Positions 54,901-64,000 of a stretch of DNA of 64,000 nucleotides are shown one piece after another. The position numbers were made by a program, and so were the translations under genes. The stretch lies in NCBI GenBank assembly GCA_030998225.1, contig JAPYXD010000704.1, positions 9,858,001 to 9,922,000 on the forward strand. The letters run 5' to 3'. The notes under the pieces are model-generated. The model was not told the DNA's origin and searched no databases. It saw only the letters and a program-made list of their open reading frames with translations. Source of the DNA: Diplolepis rosae (Eukaryota; Arthropoda; Insecta; Hymenoptera; Diplolepididae). Within the stretch, counting starts at the first letter, position 1. Every line of letters starts with the position of its first letter.

Positions 54901-55737
54901 AAAATTTCTATGAATACATTAATCTGGTCATTTTCTATTATTTTTCATGAAAGACATAATTTAAAATTATATTGCATAATTTGCGACGCTATTTGAATTT
55001 CGCAATGTCAGAAGTTGTAATATGTCTAAGATTATGAGTTGAAAAAGATAAGTGTCAGTGGTTTTGTAACTGATGAAACTTATCAACAATTTCATTGTAA
55101 ATGTTCAAAATAAATTTTTTAACAACCATCGTTCAATTGCATGCAAAGTAAATGTATTTTTTTTTTAATACGGGCGCGAGAACAACGGGCGCGCGTCGAA
55201 GCGCGTTCCGCGCTCTCAGTAAAACGTTTCTATCTCATCAAGTATTGCTTCAACAATACATTTCAACAAAATCGGTTGAATATTAGTTGAGTTTCAGCAA
55301 TTTTAGTTCCAAACGGCATTGATATTCGAAGGTATGAAAAAACCTATTGTTTATTTTACAGTGAATAAACAAATTATCAGGGAAGAAAATTAATATAACA
55401 AAAAAGATGCGCTTTATTGAGCTAAACATTACAGTATTTTTTGTTTAACGTTTTTTTGAAAAACAATTTTTTCGCTTCGGTTTGGAAAGTGGACAATACT
55501 TACTTCTACCAGTTTTCGAGCGGAGAGGCCCTTATTTGATCGGTGTGCTCAACTGATATTTGACTATACTTTTCAATGGAAAATTCGATTGTTTTGATAT
55601 TTCTGAAATCGTCGTTAATTATTATATCTTTTGAAGAATTTGTTTAATTTCTTAAAATGATGTGAAATTATTTGAAATCTCAACATTGAGGTTAGGTTAT
55701 TTGTAAACAGATCGCAATGAACCAAAAAGTACTTCTC

Positions 55738-55758
55738 TATATATATATATATATATAC
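55738..55758. repeat. AT microsatellite
   Basis: An uninterrupted (AT) run of about ten units. Confidence 0.8.
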
Positions 55759-55811
55759 AGGAAACATCGTTTCAATGGGCACTTTCATGTAAATCATAAA
55801 AAACTTAAAAT

Positions 55812-56045
55812 TTGTACTTTCGCCTGCTTTTGCATTTGCCCGACGATGCGGTGCAACTAAACTCCCTCCCGAAAGGAGCGCTGTGTTTCTTCGACGTAAT
55901 TCAACTGCTCCCCCAAAAAGGGGCAGCTGCTCACCCACAGAGGGAACGCAACATACCCAAATGCATAGTCGCACAACTCTCCTCCGCTAAACGCAACAGC
56001 TCCACCGCTAGGGGCAGCATCTGCGCCAAATTTTGTTCTGTGTAA
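55812..56045. repeat. GC-richer repeat (inverted relative of 51852-52030)
   Basis: It contains GCGGTGCAACT, GGGGCAGCTGCTCACCC and AACAGCTCCACCGC, and ends CAAATTTTGTTCTG. Both strands are open for 70 or more codons because of the composition; the words are repeated and no protein family is recognised. Confidence 0.5.
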
Positions 56046-56049
56046 TAAC

Positions 56050-59000
56050 AAAATCTTAAGGGGCAAAAACCCGATCGTTTGAAAATTTTGGGATGTAATT
56101 TATATAAATAAAATTCTGAATTAGTGTAGACGATACACTACATGTACATATAGAAAAGAATCCACATATAAAATAGAATGCACTATATATACATATTGTG
56201 CATTCTTCAAATATTAATACCATTAAAATTATGAATTTAAAAATAATGTTAAATTTTTTGTGTTATTTGTTTCTCAAAAGCTACTTACCCAGATTATTTA
56301 TTTGATAACTTATTTGTTGATCTTTTACCTGTGTTCCTTCATTTTTTTGTAATTTGAAAATAATTATTATTGTTATTAGTTATGTAAGATGTTGGGTGCA
56401 ATACGTTATTTCAATGAAAAATATTTAATTAAAATTTATTATAAATGTATACAAAAGTGTAATATAAATATATTGAATTACCTAGGTCTAAAAAAATTTA
56501 GTGATTTAGTCATAGCATTTTTAACATCAATTATCCTAAAACGCTTAGTGAAAATATTTATAGCAGGAAGGTAATTTACTTTTTTTTATTGCTTTTGTCC
56601 ATTTCGACGTGTAACTAGATATATTTATGACCCACGATAGAAGAAAGAATTTTTTCCTGTTCAAGATAGTACAAATATCAAATAATAAAGTTCATCTACG
56701 TTGACTGGTTCCGTACATAAACATTTTACTGCGCAACTTGAATAATGGAAAATAATTTCAGCAATTTGAATCACACTACCACAAAATCTGACTTTAAGAA
56801 TTTTTTTTAACAGTAGTTTCATGCTTTCATTGTTAACAATATTTTTAGTACCTGCAATAACAATAATTTTTTAATAAATTGTGTGCGCATAAAATTTTAA
56901 TTAATAAAATCCGTTATATTGTAATAAAATTCTTATAAAAATGTTTGTTATAAATATATTTTAAAAAAGTTTATACCTTTTTATATATGCATAAATGTTG
57001 TTATTTAAATAAATTAAAGTAATTGAGTCCATTTCATTACTTTCTTTGATCAAAAATCTTGAAGATTACAAATTTTTTCACAAATGTCTAAAAAAAAAAT
57101 ACCTTAATAAGTTGGTTGGTATAACGAATATGAATTATATTGATTAAGGCAACCACTTATTTATTTAAATTGAATTGTAATTAAGTCTTGAATGAACAAA
57201 AATTGTGAATTTAAAAAATACTCCTTGCACTGATTGCACTGAGGTATTTGCATTAATTACAATTATTTTAATATTAATTTAAAAAATATATATTTCAATC
57301 AATTGGGTTCATTGAAAGGCTGATTGTGATATTTCCACTCGAAATATTCTTACATTTGGGCTCTTCGTTATATTTTAACGAAACCTGCATTTTATTGCAC
57401 ACTTTTTACGAGATTACCATATTATTTCTGTCGATACAGTGTGATCCGCAATTGGTGTAACGACATTGGATGAAAAGAGTCTGCGATGACCTCTTACACA
57501 TACATTTTATTTTATTTATAGAACTCATGTTAGACGATGGAAAGTATTCTAATGAAAATGTAGGTATATTGTAAAAGTTAAATATTATCTTTAAACATGT
57601 ATGGAAATATATCATAAAAAAACTATTTCTGGATGAAATATTCCCTCTGCTCTGTCCTGAACTTACTTCACAAGATTCAAAATCATCAAGCAATCAACAA
57701 CTTTAGTTTCGAGACAGAAAGCGTTTTTAAAATCAATAGCAAAAAACTTTGTTTTATAATAAAATAGGATCAAATGTAGTTTAAAGAAAGTGTTTCCCGG
57801 TGGAAATTAAAGACAAAATTTTGTTTAAATTCAACGAATAATTTTTATAATAAAAAGTACGATTGTCATATTGCAGTTTATTATAATTTACTGTATTTCA
57901 TTGTAAAACCACATTCTCAAAAAGCTTTTGTTAATCAAAGCAAATACGTCGCATCGTCTAAATTGAGCGAACTAAGTGATGATTCTAATTATAATCGATG
58001 ACGATATTTATTAACGCAAAGTAGTATTTAGTTATATAAAGAGTAAGGTCCTAATAAAGATATGCGACAATCTGTGAAACGTAAATAGTAATTGTTATGT
58101 TAATGATATAAAATTAATAGTATGTATATTAAGAATCGAAGAATGAATGTTAATAGGGTTTGACCTAATTAGATAAATTATAAATCGTAACAAATATTAA
58201 TTATGTTAACTGGATCTTTTGCAATATGGAAACAATTTGAAAATTTTATTTACTTGATATAAATGAGTTACTTTCATCCCTTATTTGATATTCTCGATTG
58301 AGCAGATCAAATAAGTTAAAAAAATACATTAAACTTTAGCGAAGTCGTAATAATGTTTTTACACTGCGAGATTAAAAATTTGTTATGCTGTTAGTTGTAA
58401 CATAATGTCTTAGTATTTAATTAAAATTTCTTAACAATCAAATGAGGGATAAAAATAACAGATACAGGTCAAAAATACAATAAAATTTCGAAATGGTTTT
58501 TTAATATGGTTGCCATTTTTATGTCACAAGAATAAATTTGTTTAATGACAAGTAGCTGCTTGTCTTATTAACCTTTTCACACGAATGTTTTGAAGTGTTA
58601 GAAAAATAAAAAAATATTCAAATTACATGAAATAATTTTTTATTAATTTTAAACCCATCTCAAAATTTATTTATTGTAAGATTCATTACCAAAAATTTGG
58701 GGAATTTGACACCTAGTGGTTTTACGCATTTCTATTATTCGATATATAGAGTAGCCACGAGTGGCTTACAGAATAGGAATATGGTGTTAAAATTTTAGTA
58801 TACCGTATATAAACTGTTTTACTGACTGAGAAAATTGCATTGCATGCTGAACTATCTTATACTATGTAAATTCCTATTCTGCAACCCACTTGTGGCTACT
58901 CTGCATATTTTTCAATAATACTAGGACAAAGAAGTTACATCGAAGTAGTTTTTAGTGAAGTTTCAAATTTTAGGTGCTTCTGTTCAAAAATAAAAAATTC

Positions 59001-59540
59001 AAATACAGGTCAAATGTCCGCTCAGTAACCTGTCCCCAACTACAAATTCATGAAATAAAATTGAGAAACAATCTCTAAAGAATTATATTAATAACTGATG
59101 CTCATATATGTCATTTGTATTAAGTTATAGAATCCAAAAATCATGAATAAAGATTAAGATTCCGAATTTGAAGATATTTAAATGTATTTTAAAGTATGTC
59201 CTTGAAGTTTCATGCCCACTCAGTAACCCTGATATTTTAGGTTGGAACTCAAAGAAAGTCGCTTCAAAAAGTCTAGAGAAATTGAAAACATCCTATTATC
59301 CTGCCTGCTGAACTATTCTTATAAGCATTATATTGTTTATTGTTTGAAAGTAACCAAGTTTTTGCAAATCGTGCACCGTTTAATTTTTTTAAATGCCCGC
59401 ACGGAGAAAAAATTAAATAAAAATTAAATTATTTTTTATTGTTATATTTAACAGTAGAAACCAATTATAAACATACAAAATACAATTACAGTTTATTTTA
59501 GTAGGAAGTTATTAATCTGATCCCTATAACGCTCCTACAC
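56050..59540. other. AT-rich stretch, no gene recognised
   Basis: The region lacks repeats visible by eye apart from a pair of GAGTAGCCAC.AGTGG words (58749-58768 and 58880-58900, inverted), which may mark a small 150-bp hairpin. The minus-strand frame 57406-57693 includes a Cys-rich piece, CMCKRSSQTLFIQCRYTNCG, of unknown meaning. It could be unique intergenic or intronic DNA. Confidence 0.4.
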
Positions 59541-59559
59541 GGAATTTTTTTTTCTTTTT

Positions 59560-60940
59560 TGTCAGGGGAGATAGAGAATGTATCTACGCACGTTGTGCAG
59601 GACTCGGCCAAATCAATACCCACTAACCTCAAAATTCCCTTGCTTTCCCACCAGCCCATGACCTCAGAACTGCGTTAGCTTTAAACTTCAGGATCATGTT
59701 CTATAGGTAGGTCGCGAAGGGTTCCTCTTTGGAGCTGCCTCCCGAAAAGCCGCACAGCGTATTGTTCTCGGGATATGGTTGTCCCGGGGCTTATCTTCTT
59801 TAGCGGAACAAGGGTAGCACTGCTGTCTCCTTGTGCAGGACCCCGCAGTGTGCCCCTCTTCGCCGTACCTCGAGCAACTTCTGCTACGATTGGGCCCCTG
59901 GCAGTTCGCCGCCATGTGGCCAAAGTCAAGACAGCGGTAACATCGATTTACCTGCATCTTTTGGCGGACCCTGCAGGAGACACACCCGATTTAGATGTGG
60001 GTCGCCTTGAGTAGTTTCAAGGCCTGCGCCTCCTCCAGAAATACATACGCCTTCCTGTTTCCTCAGTATGGTCTCTTAGTCAGGGACACCTTGAGTTCTA
60101 ACTCCGATGCATGATCAAAAAATCCTTTTACAGCATCTTCGACATCCTTCGATTCTTCCTTTGGGGAGACTCTATTGGTTCTATTGGCCGTTTCTGCAGG
60201 TCTGGAGTACTGTTCAATACAATTTATAGAGCTGTTTGGCAGTCCTCATCCCTGACGCTCTTAACACTTTGGGCCCGCGCTAGTTTCACAACCCTGCCAA
60301 GAGCTTTTCCCAGCTGATTTCCAAATGATTCGGCCCAGCCCTCCGTGTGTCTTTTTTATCCTGCAAAATTCATCCATCTTCTGGACCATTTCCTCAATAG
60401 TGGAAATGCGTTTCATTGCAATCTGAAGCGTCTCGTATAGACAGTTCTTCTGACACCTCGCGTCAGACTTCTCAAAGCAATCGGGCACCACTGTTACTTC
60501 CAACTTCCCTCCGAATAATCCCTCGCACATACTTTTATTTAAATCATTTTTCTCCATGTTATTCCCACGATTAGCTTGGGAAGTATAAGGTCCGCCCTGC
60601 AGAGCCCCGCATGCAGAGGTAAGGTCTGAGTACTCCAAGAGACGACCTGGTTTCCGGGAGGTACCATAGGAGACACCACTCCCTGGTGCCATGTAGCCCT
60701 CGGTACGGTCGTTGACACCTTGGCTTGGGAGTTATTACTTTGGGACCATCCCCGGAACATTGTCTGCGACTGCTTATTTAGTTTTGTATCCGTATTCAGC
60801 AGTAACCCGAGGTACAAGGCCTCTCTATCCGCAACCCGAGGATGCGCCCGGTCACCTATTCTAAGGCCCCTTGATCGTTTCCGAGGAAACCAATACAGGA
60901 CCGGGGCACGGAAAATATTGGTTGTTACTTTCTTCAATTG
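59560..60940 (-). pseudogene. R1-like non-LTR retrotransposon, ORF1 debris
   Basis: On the minus strand, ORF1 (gag-like) pieces are spread over at least two frames. 60937-60539 and 60692-60261 hold the charged N-terminal part (LQIAMKRISTIEEMVQKMDE). 59957-59694 holds the zinc knuckles. The first knuckle, CYRCLDFGHMAANC, is an intact CCHC. The second, CSRYGEEGHTAGSC, has Tyr at its second Cys position. A third CxxC remnant, CYPC, follows. No ORF2 endonuclease or RT is present. The sequence runs to an A-rich end near 59545-59560, so the body between ORF1 and the 3' tail is deleted. Confidence 0.75.
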
Positions 60941-60944
60941 TCAT

Positions 60945-63540
60945 TGACTTTCGAATATGACTAGTCAATGAGAATTTTGACAACTTTTTTAGAAGTTTTC
61001 ATTGAAAGGTGTACGGAATTATTGAAATCGTCAATGAATTTTCTACAATTTCAGTCCTATCCAAGAGTCGATGATTAATGACTACAATAAGAATTTTTAT
61101 TTCTATTCCATCTGAAACTTTCGTTACTTTTAAGGTATAAAAACTATAGTCAATTTAGTGAAAAAAAGTAATTTTTCTCATCTAACACTTTTATGACATA
61201 TCCTGTTTTAGTCTAACAATTTATATAATTTATTTCAAAGTTTCACATAATGTAATTATATAGATTCTTTAAGTTTAATAATTTCTTGATTTATAATTTT
61301 TCTTGATTCATTTATAATTACTTCTTTATTTTTCACATAAGATTTTTAAACTAAATTAATTTTATAAAAATTTAAACACAGAAAATAAAAGAACCTTCTT
61401 TTAAGTGTTTTTACACAAGATATGGTACTTTTTGATAATAATGCAATTTTTTGATGTACATTTCATAATTTAGTTTTATTACACTTCATACGTAGTTATA
61501 ATAAAAATGTATAGTAAATATTAATTAATAATTGTATTATATATCATGTATCAATAATCATAATTATAATAATTCAGTAATTATATTAATTTCATTTTAC
61601 TGGACTAGGATTTAAAAGATGTTGAAATATCCTAATGTTTTTTCCTAAAATTTTTTGAGGAATCCACTTTGACTGAAGAAAATAGTAATAATCAATTGTA
61701 AAATTAACTCTGAAAAATGTTTGTGTACAATTCAAGGTACCAGTCGTGCTTTTTTATTGCTTTTAATGAAGTGATAATGCCTAATACAGCCACTAAACAT
61801 CGAATTTTTTCGCGATGAGGATTTAATAAAAAAAAAGCGTATGCGCCGCGTGAATAATAAATAATAATTTTTTCAAAAATAATTAATAGTCGAAATTTCA
61901 CAACTTTTCGGCAACGACCCATAAATACTACTTCATATCTTAATGCGACGAAATGTTGGATTAGGAACTAATTATTTATATGATAACATTTGTAAAACGA
62001 TTATTTATTAATGTTAAATGAAATTGGTTGTTTGATTAATTTTACAGTTTTAATATAATATTCATAATCTTATATAACATTACCTATTAAATTTTATTTT
62101 GAGCTGCAGATTATATCTGTTTTATGTAATTGTTGAATAATTTTCAATTAATCAGTTGCCATAAAACTAATATTACATATACGTATAAATATTCATATTA
62201 ATGCAATATTGTTACATCTAAATTATTAGCCCAATTAGTCGGCGTTTTTATTAAAGAAATAATTGTCTTTTCTCAATAGTGTTTTATTAATGACATGTTA
62301 TTGTTAGTTTTGATCTAATTCAGGATTAATCATGATTATTCTCTCTATTTCATCTATTTAAATTCAGAACAAAAAAATTACTTTTTGTTTAGTTATATAT
62401 TACCGACGCAAATCCGAGGCAATTTATTATCGACATTGCTGCAGGTATTCAACAAAATTTGATGGACATTTTTCAATTATATTCTCATAAAAATATCGAT
62501 TTCATTTCAGTGAAGGAAAATCAGTCAATCATTCAAGGCAGTCCAAATTGTGATTCGAAGTGTCCAACCTTATCCTCATAAGAGAATACTGTATTGATCT
62601 GCGAGTTTATTCCTATGTTATCAGTGTTTTCTCTGTTATCGACCATCAGTAAATACAAGTCATCGCAAAATTAAACTTACCTTCTGTTTATTTGAAAACT
62701 TTTTCTCAAATGACAATAAGGTAGATCGGAGCAGAGTTGTCGGGTTACCATTCATTGCTAATGATTAATTTAATCATACGTTATATTTGTTTTGTTCAAA
62801 ATCCCACATTATTTTACATATATTACATTTTAAATTGCATTTATTATTTTAAAAAGACAAAGACTTGGCTTTACCCTAATCGTGAAGATTCCATCATTTT
62901 ATGAATTTAATATGTTGTAAACTTGAATTTAATTTGAATAATTAGTTAAAAAATAATGATCATTATTAGATATAAACTTTCTTTTTGAGTACTTTTATAT
63001 CTAATAGCGATAATTTTAATCGAAGAGAATAAAAAGAATCTGACCCAATGCCAAAATAACGAGAAATGAACAAAAAATTCTATGCATTGTGGGTCAATAT
63101 AATAACAGACATGTTATCAAACATGTCACTTTAAAATTAAAAAATAATATTTCATCACTCAAAATATTAAATTTCAATATTGTGGGTATTTCTATAATTT
63201 ATGTTGCACACGTAATATTCCAGATAACGAGTCTTCCATTCTTTCGTTGTGAAAATAATTTTTTATTACTTTTTTATTTGATTTATGCTCCGAGGACAAT
63301 TTTGCGCAGATTTCAATGATTGAACTAACGAAAACATATTCCTAGTGGAAAACATTGCCTACTGATTTATTAAAATTGAATTTTCACTTATTTAATTGAT
63401 AATTATTTATTGAAATTGAATATACTTGTTGATGAAATTGAATTTTAGTTAGAAAATTTCCAAATATGTTTTATACATGTATTACTTATTTATCAAGCAA
63501 ATATAGTATATTATGTACCAAGGGAGGGAAAGAGGCGTTT
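60945..63540. other. AT-rich stretch, no gene recognised
   Basis: No open frame above 76 codons and no repeat is recognised. The frames at 61704-61922 and 63089-63319 are Phe/Ile/Lys-rich and look like chance. Confidence 0.4.
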
Positions 63541-63553
63541 TTTGTCAAGCGCA

Positions 63554-63739
63554 ATGTTTGCAGAACAAGTGGGAGACATGTTGTTTTGGTGTTTGTTTAA
63601 TAAATGTCCAAACAACGCGCTTTGGACTAATTCAGATTTGGAGAAAATGAAAATATTCATTAAAATCATATCATACTCTGCGATTTTTTCAATATTAATA
63701 TACTTTACATTTTTTTTTATAAAAAAAAGAAAGAAATGA
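63554..63739 (+). CDS. Small ORF with one predicted membrane segment, unknown
   Basis: ATG at 63554 opens 61 codons: MFAEQVGDMLFWCLFNKCPN, a polar middle, then a ~20-residue hydrophobic segment rich in Ile/Phe, and a KKRKK end. A basic tail after a hydrophobic stretch would fit a small membrane protein, but AT-rich DNA produces such frames easily. No family is recognised. The sequence just upstream is slightly richer in GC. It could also be an exon of a gene beyond the window. Confidence 0.2.
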   Translation: MFAEQVGDMLFWCLFNKCPNNALWTNSDLEKMKIFIKIISYSAIFSILIYFTFFFIKKRKK

Positions 63740-64000
63740 GACCTTTATATATTAATAAGAACTATATTTTTTTAATTTCCAAAATAATGGGTAATGTTTA
63801 TGTTATATGTGGTATATTATTTATACATCTGAGCTTCAAACTTCTTAATTCATATTTTGGATATTAATTAGAAAAATAATTAATGTCAAAAATGTCCTGC
63901 TGAGAATTTGTAGACATCATTTAGGCAAATAATTTTTCATAGCGCCTCCTTTGAAAATCCGATTTTCGGTACCTGTAGAGCCGGTTGAAACTACGATTTT

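Larger units (their letters stand above)
52035..55550 (-). mobile_element. 3.5-kb element with ~290-bp TIRs and an AACT duplication
   Basis: The left TIR (52035-52324) and right TIR (55258-55550) are inverted copies, about 90% alike. The termini are GAGCACACCGATCAAATAA, followed by CCTCTCCGCTC, and their inverse. AACT is found on both sides (52031-52034 and 55551-55554). Inside, a minus-strand exon (52771-53311) encodes a protein fragment. This exon lies within a second, shorter inverted repeat (52543-52613 / 53365-53432). The right half of the interior (53440-55257) is non-coding and holds CGCGCTTCGCGCTC words and a CAGACAGACAGA tract. I cannot assign a superfamily from the ends. Confidence 0.7.

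Noticed and set aside
52035..55550. An integrated virus or polydnavirus segment
   Set aside because: No virion, polymerase or packaging gene is visible; terminal inverted repeats with a short duplication indicate a DNA transposon.
55615..55974. 119-codon minus-strand frame and opposing 77-codon frame
   Set aside because: They lie on the GC-rich repeat at 55812-56045 and run into AT-rich low-complexity sequence; no domain.
57406..57720. A two-exon gene on the minus strand with a donor GAA|GTAAGT and an acceptor TTTTCATTAG, second exon Cys-rich
   Set aside because: None of the three frame combinations stays open across the junction, so the splice signals are probably coincidental.

Overview
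Organism and setting. The window is very AT-rich eukaryotic DNA with almost no open frame above 100 codons. It is packed with transposon remnants: mariner, Tc1, Penelope-like, R1-like, PIF/Harbinger-like and TTAA-type elements. One recognisable host exon is present, the last coding exon of a serotonin 5-HT1-type receptor whose sequence is insect-like. Together these point to an insect nuclear genome. Hymenoptera is plausible but the sequence does not prove it. I see no bacterial operon, rRNA, CRISPR array or intact virus.

Layout. 0-9 kb: small repeats, a 233-bp MITE, the first copy of a TTAA MITE, a possible first coding exon on the minus strand (4106-4229) with an NRF-1-like palindrome promoter region, and a TIR element (6110-7770) holding a fold-back with a copy of that promoter core. 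9-15 kb: tRNA-like sequence, two CACTGATT-rich MITEs, a broken Penelope-like retroelement with RT and GIY-YIG (11768-13202), an internally deleted mariner (13727-14574) and a pogo/Tc1-like MITE. 15.7-19 kb: a 3.35-kb element with TTAA target duplications and a broken THAP-domain transposase gene, best read as Kolobok-like, with a Tc1-type fold-back in its intron. 20-34 kb: a chain of non-autonomous TIR and fold-back elements. These include two Harbinger-like copies (TWA duplications), a TIR element enclosing five ~150-bp tandem repeats, an element with a G20 tract, and an inverted copy of the 6-kb element. 34-43 kb: one TTAA MITE inserted inside another, then mostly plain AT-rich DNA. 44-48 kb: a nest in which a mariner is interrupted by a Tc1-like element, itself interrupted by a second Tc1-like element, with a separate MITE in the mariner coding region. 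48.5-49.1 kb: the 5-HT1 receptor exon. 52-55.6 kb: a 3.5-kb element with ~290-bp TIRs that carries a minus-strand frame resembling the C-terminal part of transposon-associated insect proteins and a second, inner inverted repeat. 59.6-60.9 kb: R1-like ORF1 debris. The rest is AT-rich DNA without recognised genes.

How it fits together. The only likely functional host coding sequence I can name is the receptor exon. Its upstream exons are not recognised here, so much of the window to its left may be intron or intergenic DNA in which transposons have accumulated. No transposase in the window looks intact. Target duplications (TA, TTAA, TWA, AACT) and interrupted copies give a relative order of insertions.
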